From positions 1 through 38,349 of the forward strand of contig CAJUQD010000024.1 in NCBI GenBank assembly GCA_910588105.1: a stretch of 38,349 bases of DNA, in the 5' to 3' direction. The notes under the pieces are model-generated. The model searched no databases. It was not told the DNA's origin and saw nothing but the letters and a program-made list of their open reading frames with translations. Position 1 is the stretch's first letter. Each line of letters opens with the position of its first letter. Origin of the DNA: an uncultured Oscillospiraceae bacterium. Its GTDB lineage: Bacteria; Bacillota; Clostridia; Oscillospirales; Oscillospiraceae. A program made the position numbers and the translations under genes. Positions 22,731 to 31,336 of this stretch are shown here, piece by piece.

Positions 22731-24005
22731 TCACTCAAATCGGACCTGAACAGAATTGGCATGGGCAGTGAGCTTCTCCGCCTGGGCAAGCGCAATGATT
22801 TCTCGGGACATGGGTTCCAGCGCCTCCCGGCCGAACTCCAATATGCTCATCGACTTCAAGAAGCTGTCCACACTCAAGGGCGAAAAGAACCGGGCGGTGC
22901 CGCTGGTGGGCAGCACATGATCCGGCCCCGCCAGGTAATCCCCGAGAGGCTCCGGCGTATACGCACCCAGGAACACCGCTCCCGCATTTTTTACCGCAGG
23001 CAGCAGTTTCCTGGGCGCTCGGGTTACGATCTCCAAATGCTCCGGCGCAATCTCATTGGCCAACTCCACGCAGCCATCCAGTCCGCCGCACACAATGGCA
23101 CACCCAAAATCCCGCAGGGAGGCCTCCATAATTTCAGAACGGCTCAGATATCCGGTCTGCCGGACAATTTCCCCGTCCACCGCCTGAGCCAGCTCCATGG
23201 AATCGGTGAGCAGCACCGCTGAGGCCAGCTTGTCGTGCTCGGCCTGGCTGAGCAGGTCGGCGGCGATGAATTTCGGGTCGGCTGTCTCGTCGGCAATGAC
23301 CAGCACCTCCGACGGCCCGGCCACCATGTCGATGTCCAGCGCCCCGTAGGCCAACCGCTTGGCCGCAGCCACATAGGCATTCCCCGGCCCCACCAGCTTA
23401 TCCACCCTGGGGATGAAGCCCGCCCCGTAGGTGACGGCCGCCACCGCCTGGGCCCCTCCCACTGCGATAACCCGGTCCACCCCCGCAATCTTAGCCGCCG
23501 CCAACACCCCGTGGCTGAGGTTTTCTGTCGGCGGGGTAAGCATGACAATCTCCTCCACCCCCGCCACTTTAGCGGGGACGGCATTCATCAGCACGGAGCT
23601 GGGATATGCGGCGGTGCCGCCGGGGACATAGATTCCCACCCGGCTCATCCCCCGGACGATCCGTCCCACCCGTCCCCCGTCGGGGGAAGTCCACTCCATA
23701 GACCGGGCCAGCAGCTTTTCGTTGTAGTCCCGGATATTCCTGGCAGCGTGTTCCAGCGCGGCGGCCAGCTCCGGCGGGCAGAGGGAATACGCCTCGTCCA
23801 GCTGCTCCTTTGACAGCTCATAGGGCGCACTGTGGTCAAATTGAATGGAATACCGCTCCACCGCCAGGAATCCCTCCATCCGCACATGGTCCATGATGTC
23901 CTTGACCGCCAGTTCAATATCCGCATTTTTCTCCGCCGCCCGCGCCCGCATGGCGTCCAACTGGCGGCGCTCGGCGGTACCGTCCGCCCTGATGATGGCA
24001 ATCAT
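22731..24005 (-). CDS. hisD: Histidinol dehydrogenase
   Basis: 424-residue zinc and NAD-dependent enzyme making histidine from histidinol in two oxidations. The signature segment GPSEVLVIADETADPKFIAADLLSQAEHD contains the Gln and His zinc-site residues; EIAPEHLEI holds the catalytic Glu/His and DHVLPTSGTARF follows. Length is normal. The ATG overlaps the hisG stop as ATGA. Confidence 0.98.
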   Translation of the reverse strand: MIAIIRADGTAERRQLDAMRARAAEKNADIELAVKDIMDHVRMEGFLAVERYSIQFDHSAPYELSKEQLDEAYSLCPPELAAALEHAARNIRDYNEKLLARSMEWTSPDGGRVGRIVRGMSRVGIYVPGGTAAYPSSVLMNAVPAKVAGVEEIVMLTPPTENLSHGVLAAAKIAGVDRVIAVGGAQAVAAVTYGAGFIPRVDKLVGPGNAYVAAAKRLAYGALDIDMVAGPSEVLVIADETADPKFIAADLLSQAEHDKLASAVLLTDSMELAQAVDGEIVRQTGYLSRSEIMEASLRDFGCAIVCGGLDGCVELANEIAPEHLEIVTRAPRKLLPAVKNAGAVFLGAYTPEPLGDYLAGPDHVLPTSGTARFFSPLSVDSFLKSMSILEFGREALEPMSREIIALAQAEKLTAHANSVQVRFE

Positions 24006-24643
24006 GCCTCTCCCTCCAGTTCCCGCTCCATGCGGGATAAAAAGTCGGTAATTTCATTCTTATACAGCTTCATGGACGCAGTGTTTACGATGAGCCGTGC
24101 CGACACCTGGGCCACGTCCTCAATGGGCTCCAGGCCATTCTCTTTTAACGTCGCCCCCGTCTCCACAATATCCACAATGCCGTCGGCCAGATTCAGTATA
24201 GGGGCCAGCTCCACGCTGCCCTCAATCTTGATGATATCCACGTCCATCCCCTTGCCCTCGAAAAAGGCCCGCGTGACATTTGGATATTTGGAGGCCACCC
24301 GGCGGGTCTTGTAGGTCCCGTAGAAACTGCTGTCCTTTTTCACCGCCAGGGCAAACCGGCAGCGGCCAAAGCCCAGATCCAGCACCTCGTAAAAGGCCCC
24401 GCCTTTTTCCAAAATCGTGTCCTTACCCACTACACCCAAATCGCATACCCCGTGCTCCACATAGGTGATAACGTCCGGCGCCTTGGCCAGCACCACGTCC
24501 AACGGGTAGTTGGGCAGCTCGTGAATGAGCCGCCGCCCAGGGCTGCACACCGGGGCGCAGTCCAGACCCATGGCCTCAAACAGCTCCACCGACTTATTTT
24601 GCAAACGCCCCTTGGTCAGGGCAATCCTCAACCGGCCGCTCAT
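24002..24643 (-). CDS. hisG: ATP phosphoribosyltransferase, catalytic subunit (short form)
   Basis: 213-residue HisG of the short class, which lacks the C-terminal regulatory domain and needs HisZ. It carries out the first committed step, ATP plus PRPP to phosphoribosyl-ATP. Conserved segments are IALTKGRL, CDLGVVGKD and the PRPP loop DGIVDIVETGATLKENGL. The ATG at 24643 overlaps the hisZ stop as ATGA; the GTG at 24655 has no correctly spaced ribosome-binding site. Confidence 0.97.
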   Translation of the reverse strand: MSGRLRIALTKGRLQNKSVELFEAMGLDCAPVCSPGRRLIHELPNYPLDVVLAKAPDVITYVEHGVCDLGVVGKDTILEKGGAFYEVLDLGFGRCRFALAVKKDSSFYGTYKTRRVASKYPNVTRAFFEGKGMDVDIIKIEGSVELAPILNLADGIVDIVETGATLKENGLEPIEDVAQVSARLIVNTASMKLYKNEITDFLSRMERELEGEA

Positions 24644-25806
24644 ACCGTCAGCCACCTCTCTCCCTCGGCATCCAGCAGCAATACCCCGGCCGCCCCCTTT
24701 TCCCTGGCCAGATTCATGGTACTGTCCAGGGTTCGGCAGGGGGACAGTTCGCAGCTTCCGGCGGGGCGGCTGTCCACCAACGCCAGTGCCCGGGCCAGCA
24801 GGTCGGGACCGTAGTGGATAACCGTTTTCAATTTTGGTGTCTCCACATCAAGGCAGGCCCCCACCGCGTCCACATCTACGGCAAAGCCAATGGCCTCCGC
24901 CTTGCGGCCAAACTGCTCCATCAGCCCGTCGTACCGTCCCCCGGACAGCACGGGAGCTCCCGCACCCTCAACATAGCCCCGGAACACCAGCCCAGTGTAG
25001 TAGTCCAATTGATGAACCAATCCCAAATCAAAGCGGACGCAGCCCCCGTATCCGGCCTCCGACAGCTCGCTATACAGCCGCCCCAGATGATCCAGGCTGT
25101 CACAGGACCCCGCCAGCTTCCGGGCCTCATCCAGCACCTCCACTCCGCCAAATAGATAGGGCAAGCGGCGCAGGGAGGCGCAGGCGTCCTCTCCCCGGTA
25201 GGGCTCTAACAGATCGTTGAGCAAAGCAAAGTTTTTGCCCTCGATGGCGGCCCGCAGCCGCTCCAGCTCCTCCTGGGGCATATTCATCCGCCCGGCCAGC
25301 GTCCGATAGAATCCGGCGTGGCCCAGCTCGATGTGAAACTGCGGCAAAGTGCAGGCACGCAGCGCGTCCACCGCCATGGCTACCATCTCCAGATCGGCCT
25401 TGTCTCCCACCGCACCGATCATTTCCACCCCGCACTGGGCAATCTCACGACTGCCGCCCGCATGGGCCTGGCGGTCACGGAACACGGTCTGGTCGTAGTA
25501 CAGCCGCTGGGGCAGCGCCAAGTGCTTCAGCTTGGTGGCTGCCACCCGGGCGATGGGGGCGGTGCAGTCGGGCCGCATAACCATGATTTTCCCGGAACGG
25601 TCAATGATCTTCAGCATGGCCTCCTGCGGAACGGGGTTGCCGGATTGGACAAATAAATCGTAAAACTCCACATCAGGGGTGATAACCTCGGTATAGCCCC
25701 GGCGGCGGAACAGCTCCACCAGAGCCGACTGCACCTGCCGGCGCTCCAGGCACTCAGCGAACAGCCGGTCCCGGGTCCCCTCGGGAGTGTTGATATGTAT
25801 GTTCAT
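24640..25806 (-). CDS. hisZ: ATP phosphoribosyltransferase regulatory subunit
   Basis: 388-residue class II histidyl-tRNA-synthetase paralogue that binds short HisG and confers histidine feedback control. Motif 2-like MVMRPDCTAPIARV and the family N-terminus TPEGTRDRLF are present; the tRNA anticodon-binding domain of HisRS is replaced by a short C-terminal region. It is the first gene of the operon, with GGAGGA six bases before the ATG. The leader is only ~35 nt, so no attenuator or T-box is present. Confidence 0.95.
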   Translation of the reverse strand: MNIHINTPEGTRDRLFAECLERRQVQSALVELFRRRGYTEVITPDVEFYDLFVQSGNPVPQEAMLKIIDRSGKIMVMRPDCTAPIARVAATKLKHLALPQRLYYDQTVFRDRQAHAGGSREIAQCGVEMIGAVGDKADLEMVAMAVDALRACTLPQFHIELGHAGFYRTLAGRMNMPQEELERLRAAIEGKNFALLNDLLEPYRGEDACASLRRLPYLFGGVEVLDEARKLAGSCDSLDHLGRLYSELSEAGYGGCVRFDLGLVHQLDYYTGLVFRGYVEGAGAPVLSGGRYDGLMEQFGRKAEAIGFAVDVDAVGACLDVETPKLKTVIHYGPDLLARALALVDSRPAGSCELSPCRTLDSTMNLAREKGAAGVLLLDAEGERWLTV

Positions 25807-25845
25807 GAGTCATCCTCCAGATTCTTTATCTCGCTAATGTAATAA

Positions 25846-25874
25846 ATACTAGCATATCTGCGCCTTTCTGTCAA
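25846..25874 (-). promoter_or_regulatory. Main histidine operon promoter
   Basis: Minus strand perfect TTGACA (25869-25874), 17-bp spacer, TAGTAT (25846-25851). Transcription would start near 25839, about 33 bases before the hisZ ATG. No operator was recognised. Confidence 0.85.
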
Positions 25875-25918
25875 CCCCAGATCGTCCCCCTTGCAAAAGC
25901 GCCCTTTATATGATATAT

Positions 25919-26086
25919 TTAAGGAAAAACTGATTAAATCGACAAGAGCGATTTGCAAGAGATTTTGCGCCAGAATGCGGCGCAATTTCGCAGGAATAAT
26001 TGTATTTATTTCAAGAAATTGCAACAAAATTCTGGTGCAAAATATCTGCAAAGCGCCGCAGGCGTATTAAATCAGCGCTTCCCTAA
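25919..26086 (+). mobile_element. 168-bp full-length hairpin element, MITE-like
   Basis: The two halves are imperfect reverse complements along their whole length. The ends TTAAGGAAAAACTGATTAAAT and TTTAGGGAAGCGCTGATTTAAT (reversed) match at most positions. Inner matching pairs are AGATTTTGCGCCAGAAT with its partner near 26028-26046, and GCAATTTC (25982-25989) with GAAATTGC (26015-26022), around a 25-base loop centred at 26002. No gene is encoded. It fills most of the 310-bp gap between hisZ and the plus-strand P-loop gene, upstream of the his promoter. No clear target-site duplication could be fixed. It is most simply read as a miniature inverted-repeat element. Confidence 0.65.
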
Positions 26087-26116
26087 AACAACAATCTGTA
26101 TTTGGAGGAGATCGTC

Positions 26117-26545
26117 ATGCTGATCGCGATTTTTGGCGAGAGCTGCACAGTTAAGACCACCTTGGCGGAGCATCTCAATGCTGCCGCACAGGGGAAAATC
26201 TACAGCGGAAAGGATTACTTGCGGCTGGCAAAAAGCGAGAGCGAAGCCGTCCAGCTGTTTCAAACGCTGCTGGCCAATGCCGTTCATGGGGAAAACGTGA
26301 TTTACGTCACCACCGAGCGGGAGCACATGGCATTGCTCCCGGATGGCGCTGTCCGCATCCTGGTCACGGCGGAGCTTGACACCATCAAAGAGCGCTTTGC
26401 CGCCCGGATGCACGGCGTCCTCCCCACCCCGGTAGCCGCCATGCTGGAGAAAAAGCACGGCTGCTTCGATCATGAGCCCCATGATTTTCATATCCATAAC
26501 GGCTGCCCGGACGCCGAGGATATATGCCGAAGCATTTTTAGCTAA
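26117..26545 (+). CDS. Small P-loop protein with altered Walker A
   Basis: 142-residue protein resembling small kinase-like ATPases. The N-terminus MLIAIFGESCTVKTTLAEHL is a strand plus P-loop, but the glycine before the lysine is Val12 (GESCTVKT instead of GESCTGKT). A lysine-rich helix (GKDYLRLAKSESEA), a second strand with VIYVTTEREH, a lid-like helix (DTIKERFAARMHG) and a His-rich end follow. GGAGGA lies seven bases before the ATG, which is preferred over the TTG 15 bases earlier. One of the few plus-strand genes; it is convergent with polC and shares its terminator. No promoter outside the adjacent hairpin element was identified. Confidence 0.75.
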   Translation: MLIAIFGESCTVKTTLAEHLNAAAQGKIYSGKDYLRLAKSESEAVQLFQTLLANAVHGENVIYVTTEREHMALLPDGAVRILVTAELDTIKERFAARMHGVLPTPVAAMLEKKHGCFDHEPHDFHIHNGCPDAEDICRSIFS

Positions 26546-26548
26546 ATG

Positions 26549-26587
26549 AAAAGAGGCCACTCGACACTGAGCGGCCTCTTTTTTTGC
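26549..26587. terminator. Bidirectional terminator between P-loop gene and polC
   Basis: Arms AAAAGAGGCC (26549-26558) and GGCCTCTTTT (26573-26582), with an inner CTC/GAG pair, followed by more T on the plus strand and by A-to-T on the minus strand. It serves the convergent genes on both sides: 4 bases after the P-loop gene stop and 11 bases after the polC stop. Confidence 0.9.
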
Positions 26588-26597
26588 ACCATCAGTC

Positions 26598-29500
26598 TCA
26601 AAACAGCGAAAACTGGCTGCTGTCCGGCAGATCCCCAAAAGCCCCTGCCTCCTTGAGCTGTTCCAGATGCGTGGACGACACCTTACTGCAGGCCAGGGAA
26701 AACTCCTCGATGGATAAAAAATCTTTTCCCTGCCGCTTGTCCATGATATCCCAACCCACCGTCTCCCCCAATCCGGCCACTGATGTAAAGGGCGGAATCA
26801 AGGAACTCTTTTCCTCATCCACCAAAAAATTGACGGCGTGGGATCGGGAGATATCCATCCGGGCAAAGCTCAGCCCTCGCAGGTAGAACTCATAGCACAC
26901 CTCCAGCGTGGTGAGCATATCCTCCTCCACCGCCGAGGGCCGGTCTTTTTTTTCCTTCGCATTCTTTTTTGCGTTAATCTCCGCCATTTTGCCCTTGACC
27001 ACATCCATTCCCCGGCACATATATTTTTCATCAAAGGCCTTTGCCCGGATGGAAAAATAGGCGGCGTAAAAGGCCAGCGGCCTGTGCACCTTGAACCAGG
27101 CTATGCGGAACGCCATCATCACATAGGCCACCGCATGGGCCTTGGGAAACAGGTAAGCGATCTTTTTGCAGGACTCGATGTACCATTCAGGAACGCCGTG
27201 CTCTTTCATCTCGTCCTCCGCCCCATCTGGCAAGCCCCGGCCCTTGCGCACCGCTTCCATAATCTTAAAGGCCCTGGTATCCTTAAATCCCTTGGAGATG
27301 AGGAAAAGCATGATATCATCCCGGCAGCCGATGGCCTCGTTGACTTGAGCCGTGCCGGAGGTGATGAGATCCTTGGCATTGCCCAGCCACACGTCAGTGC
27401 CATGGGAGAAGCCGGACAGGCGGATAAGAATGTCGAACTGGTTGGGGTGGGTGTCCTCCAGCATTCCCCGGACGAAAGAGGTTCCAAACTCCGGAATGGC
27501 CACCGCCCCCGTGGGGCCTAAAATTGGGTCGTCGGTGAAGCCCAACTCCTCCGAGGTGGTAAACAGGCTCATGGTTTTGGGGTCGTCCAGAGGGATTTTT
27601 TTCGCGTCCTCCCCGGTAATGTCCTCTAACATCCGAATCATGGACGGGTCGTCGTGGCCCAGCATGTCCAGCTTCAAGAGGTTGGACTCCATGGAATGGT
27701 ATTCAAAGTGGGTGGTGATAATATCCGAATCTTTATCGTCCGCCGGATGCTGGGCCGGGCAGAAATCGTAAATTTCCTTGTCCTGGGGAATGACCACCAT
27801 GCCGCCTGGGTGCTGGCCGGTGGTGCGCTTAACCCCCTCGCAGCCCTTGGCCAGCCGCAGCACCTCGGCAAATGGGGCGTCCGTTTTGCCCACCAGCTCC
27901 AGATACTTTTTTGCGTAGCCGATGGCGGTCTTTTCCGCCACCGTACCGATGGTGCCCGCCCGAAACACGTGGTCCTTGCCGAACAGTTCAAAGGTATATT
28001 TATGAGCGCTGGACTGGTACTCGCCGGAGAAATTCAGATCAATATCGGGCACCTTGTCGCCGCCAAAGCCCAAAAATGTCTCAAAGGGGATATTAAAGCC
28101 GTCCTTTTCATAGTCCACGCCGCAAACGGGGCATTTCATGTCCGGCATGTCCGCCCCGCAGCCGTAGGGGTGGGCGGGATCCTGGGCATAGTCAAAGTCA
28201 GCGTGCTTGCAGTTGGGGCAGCGGTAGTGGGCGGGCAGGGAGTTTACCTCGGTGATCCCCGACATAAACGCCACCAGCGACGACCCCACCGACCCCCGCG
28301 AGCCCACCAGATAGCCGTTCTCCAGCGAATTCTGCACCAGCTTCTGGGCGGACATATAGATCACGTCATATTTGCAGCGGATGATGTCTACCAGCTCCGC
28401 ATTGATGCGATCCACCACAATCTGGGGTGGCTCATCACCGTAAAGTCTATGAGCTTTACCCCACACCAAATCCTTGAGCTCCCCATCGGAATTTTCCAGC
28501 TTTGGAGCAAACAGCCCATCGGGCAGCGGCCGCACATTGTCGCACCAATCCGCAATGAGCCTGGGGTTGTCCACCACCACCTCATGGGCCTTTTCCACAC
28601 CCAGGTAGGAAAACTCCTCCATCATCTCATCGGTGGTGCGGAAGTAAAGGGGATTGGGCTGGTCGGCATCCTCGTACTCCTTGGCGGCTAGCAGCACGTG
28701 GCGGTACACCTCATCCGTGGGCTCCATGAAGTGGACGTCCCCAGTGGCACACACAGGCTTGCCAAGCCGCTCCCCCAGCTCCACTACCCGGCGGTTAAAG
28801 GCTCGCAGATCCTCCCAGTCCCGGGCAATGGACCGGCCCTCCTTGTTCGATCGGAGCATATATGCGTTATTGGTCAGCGGCTGGATTTCCAAGTAATCGT
28901 ACCAAGAAGCAATGCGCTCCAGCTCCCGGTCCTCCCGCCCTGCCGCCACCGCCTGAAACAGCTCCCCCGCCTCACAGGCAGAGCCAATAATGAGTCCCTC
29001 CCTGTTCTCATCAATCAGGGATTTGGGCATGATGGGGAAACGGTTGAAGTGCTCCAGATGGGCTTTGGACACCAGCTTGTACAGGTTCCGCAGCCCGGTC
29101 TGGTTTTTCACCAGCACAATCAGATGGAATGCGGACCGCCTTCCCCGTCCGCCCCTCTTCTTCCCGGCAAACACCCGGTTAATTTGTGCCGCCCGCTCCA
29201 CCCCTTGCCCACGGAGCATGGGCGCCATTGCCGCCAAAATACGCCCACAGGTCTCCGCGTCATCGTAGGCCCGGTGGTGCTGGAATGGGGGCAGGCCCAG
29301 GGCGCTGGCCACTGTGTCCAGCTTGTGGTTGGGCAGCTTAGGGCACAGGTACTGGGCCAGAATCAGGGTATCAAAATACAGCGGATCAAATTTTCGTCCT
29401 GAGCGGGCGCAGTACGCCCGAATAAAGCCGGTGTCAAAGGCCGCGTTGTGGGCGCACAGCGGCGTGTCCCCCGCCCAATCCAGAAACAAATCCACCGCAT

Positions 29501-30785
29501 CCCCTGGAGTGGGTGCATCCCGCAGCATTTCATCCGTAATGCCGGTGAGGGATACCGTCTTGGCACTCAGCGGCTGTCCCGGTTGTGCAAAGGAGGTAAA
29601 TTTGTCCACCACCTCTCCTCCCCGGATGCGCACCGCGCCAATCTCAATAATGGCGTCTGTCCGGGCATCCAGGCCGGTGGTCTCCAAGTCGAAGGCTACA
29701 AACTCCCCGTCAAGCGGTATATCCCCCGGTCCATGAACTGCCGCCTGCTCATCCACATCGTTCTGATAGTACGCCTCCACCCCGTAAAGAACCTTGATTT
29801 TTTCCCCCCGTCCGGAGGCGTTGTAGGCGTCCGGGAAGGATTGCACCACCCCGTGGTCTGTAATGGCGATGGCGGGATGCCCCCACTCAATGGCCCGCTT
29901 CACCACCGTTTTGGTGTCGCATAGCGCGTCCATGGTGGACATTTTGGTGTGCAGATGGAGCTCCACCCGCTTATCCGGGGCAGCGTCCTCCCTGCCTGGC
30001 TGCTTGGGCACCTCATTGATTCCATAGGGTTCCAACACAAGGTCATTGTTGTCAAACCGCCCCAGGGTAAGCCTCCCTTGAACCTGAAGCCGCTGCCCCT
30101 TCTTCACCTGAGCGATAATGGGCCTGGCCTCCTCCCCCTCCATAAACCGCGTAATCCGAATGGAACCGGTGAGGTCGGTGATATCGAAGCACACCACCCA
30201 AGCCTTGCGGCGGGTGAGCTCCCGGTGCTCTACGTTGAAAACCTCACCCTCCACCAGCACACTACCCATGTCCAGCGCCAGTTCGTTCATGGGTATTGGC
30301 TTCTTTTTCCCGCTGATCTTGCCGTAAATCTGTCTAACCCTCTTATTTCCCTTTCCGGGCGCTGGAGCATCCGAACACAGCAGTTTGCGCCGCATCGCCT
30401 CCATCTGTGTCTCCAGATCCCCGGCAGGTTCCTGAACAGGGGCAGGCGACGGAGCATGTTCAGACTGCCCCGGTTCCAATGCCGGCTCTCTGTTCCGCTT
30501 CGCAAAGGGCTGCTCATCTGCATCCGCCGGCGCCGGATCAGCCCCGGCGGAGTTATCCTTTCCCGGCCCCTTCACAGTGATTGCGGCGGAATTGAGACCA
30601 AATGCCTGTTTTAGACAATCCTCCGCCTGGGCCAGCGTTTCACGTGAAACATTTGTTCCTGTCACAGCCACTTCCATAGCCCGCTGGGCCTTGACCACAC
30701 GCACCTTAGTGGGATAGTCCCCCAAAACAGCCAAAACCCCCCCTGGGAAGGGGCAGTTGGCAAAGGTCTGTTCAAATGTAGGCAT
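26598..30785 (-). CDS. polC: DNA polymerase III alpha subunit, PolC type
   Basis: 1395-residue replicative polymerase of low-GC Gram-positives. In order: N-terminal domain with a Pro/Ala-rich linker (75-125), OB fold (170-260), PHP domain starting HLHTKMSTMDALCD (277-290), a DEDD proofreading exonuclease inserted in it (FDLETTGLD at 365-373), zinc-binding CPNCKH/CPVCG, and the polymerase core with PDIDLNFSGEYQ and a C-terminal helix-hairpin-helix region. The ATG at 30785 is the only ATG near the start; AAGGAG lies 12 bases upstream, wider than usual. Last gene of the long pyrH-to-polC row, as in Bacillus. Confidence 0.98.
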   Translation of the reverse strand: MPTFEQTFANCPFPGGVLAVLGDYPTKVRVVKAQRAMEVAVTGTNVSRETLAQAEDCLKQAFGLNSAAITVKGPGKDNSAGADPAPADADEQPFAKRNREPALEPGQSEHAPSPAPVQEPAGDLETQMEAMRRKLLCSDAPAPGKGNKRVRQIYGKISGKKKPIPMNELALDMGSVLVEGEVFNVEHRELTRRKAWVVCFDITDLTGSIRITRFMEGEEARPIIAQVKKGQRLQVQGRLTLGRFDNNDLVLEPYGINEVPKQPGREDAAPDKRVELHLHTKMSTMDALCDTKTVVKRAIEWGHPAIAITDHGVVQSFPDAYNASGRGEKIKVLYGVEAYYQNDVDEQAAVHGPGDIPLDGEFVAFDLETTGLDARTDAIIEIGAVRIRGGEVVDKFTSFAQPGQPLSAKTVSLTGITDEMLRDAPTPGDAVDLFLDWAGDTPLCAHNAAFDTGFIRAYCARSGRKFDPLYFDTLILAQYLCPKLPNHKLDTVASALGLPPFQHHRAYDDAETCGRILAAMAPMLRGQGVERAAQINRVFAGKKRGGRGRRSAFHLIVLVKNQTGLRNLYKLVSKAHLEHFNRFPIMPKSLIDENREGLIIGSACEAGELFQAVAAGREDRELERIASWYDYLEIQPLTNNAYMLRSNKEGRSIARDWEDLRAFNRRVVELGERLGKPVCATGDVHFMEPTDEVYRHVLLAAKEYEDADQPNPLYFRTTDEMMEEFSYLGVEKAHEVVVDNPRLIADWCDNVRPLPDGLFAPKLENSDGELKDLVWGKAHRLYGDEPPQIVVDRINAELVDIIRCKYDVIYMSAQKLVQNSLENGYLVGSRGSVGSSLVAFMSGITEVNSLPAHYRCPNCKHADFDYAQDPAHPYGCGADMPDMKCPVCGVDYEKDGFNIPFETFLGFGGDKVPDIDLNFSGEYQSSAHKYTFELFGKDHVFRAGTIGTVAEKTAIGYAKKYLELVGKTDAPFAEVLRLAKGCEGVKRTTGQHPGGMVVIPQDKEIYDFCPAQHPADDKDSDIITTHFEYHSMESNLLKLDMLGHDDPSMIRMLEDITGEDAKKIPLDDPKTMSLFTTSEELGFTDDPILGPTGAVAIPEFGTSFVRGMLEDTHPNQFDILIRLSGFSHGTDVWLGNAKDLITSGTAQVNEAIGCRDDIMLFLISKGFKDTRAFKIMEAVRKGRGLPDGAEDEMKEHGVPEWYIESCKKIAYLFPKAHAVAYVMMAFRIAWFKVHRPLAFYAAYFSIRAKAFDEKYMCRGMDVVKGKMAEINAKKNAKEKKDRPSAVEEDMLTTLEVCYEFYLRGLSFARMDISRSHAVNFLVDEEKSSLIPPFTSVAGLGETVGWDIMDKRQGKDFLSIEEFSLACSKVSSTHLEQLKEAGAFGDLPDSSQFSLF

Positions 30786-30801
30786 ATTTACGTTTCGCTC
30801 C

Positions 30802-31326
30802 TTATCTCTCGCCGCGCCCAATCGCGTAGCAACCAGCCCAATCCTTGGTTATCTCATATTTCATGCCGCATTTTTCGATAACTGCCTGAGAGGCATGATT
30901 TTCTTGATCGCAATAGGCTTCTATCCGAGCAACTCCCACCCGGTCAAGCAGATAGTCAATCACCGTCCCCAGCGCTTCTGTCATGATTCCCTGATTCCAC
31001 CACCGCCTACCGAGGCAGCAGCCCAAATTGGGCGCGCCAGTGATCTCATCCCAGTAAAACACGATCACTTGTCCAATAGCTTCAAAACCATTTTCTTTCA
31101 AAACAATGGCCCAGTTATAGCAGTCCAAATCGGAATATTGACTAATCCACCTGTCCAAAATCTCTTCCATCATCGGAACCGTGCAGTTTTCAGGCCATCC
31201 AGCCAGGAATTTCGTCACTTCATCATCGGCTGCGATGTTGTCAAGAAAAGACTGAGCGTCGGATCGTTCCAATTTCCGCAGAACCAGCCGGTCCGTTTCT
31301 ATGTACTGTGTTCCAAGATGTGTCAT
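30802..31326 (-). CDS. GNAT family N-acetyltransferase (RimJ/RimL-like)
   Basis: 174-residue acetyl-CoA-dependent acetyltransferase (PF13302 type). The N-terminal IETDRLVLRKLERSDA is the standard RimJ/RimL opening; the acetyl-CoA loop is CCLGRRWWNQGIMTEAL and the C-terminal NHASQAVIEKCGMKYE is conserved. The substrate may be an amino acid, peptide N-terminus or antibiotic and cannot be read. The ATG at 31326 has AAGGGG five bases upstream; the earlier in-frame start lies inside ispG. It is inserted between ispG and polC on the same strand and is probably cotranscribed. Confidence 0.92.
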   Translation of the reverse strand: MTHLGTQYIETDRLVLRKLERSDAQSFLDNIAADDEVTKFLAGWPENCTVPMMEEILDRWISQYSDLDCYNWAIVLKENGFEAIGQVIVFYWDEITGAPNLGCCLGRRWWNQGIMTEALGTVIDYLLDRVGVARIEAYCDQENHASQAVIEKCGMKYEITKDWAGCYAIGRGER

Positions 31327-31336
31327 ATTTTCCCCT

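Noticed and set aside
25807..25845. T-box riboswitch or His-codon leader before hisZ
   Set aside because: The leader is about 35 nt with no TGGNACCGCG-like box and no His-rich ORF.
27654..28691. 345-codon plus-strand ORF opposite polC
   Set aside because: Antisense to the conserved polymerase core; its composition (His/Gly/Val-rich) is the usual product of reading the opposite strand of a GC-rich gene.
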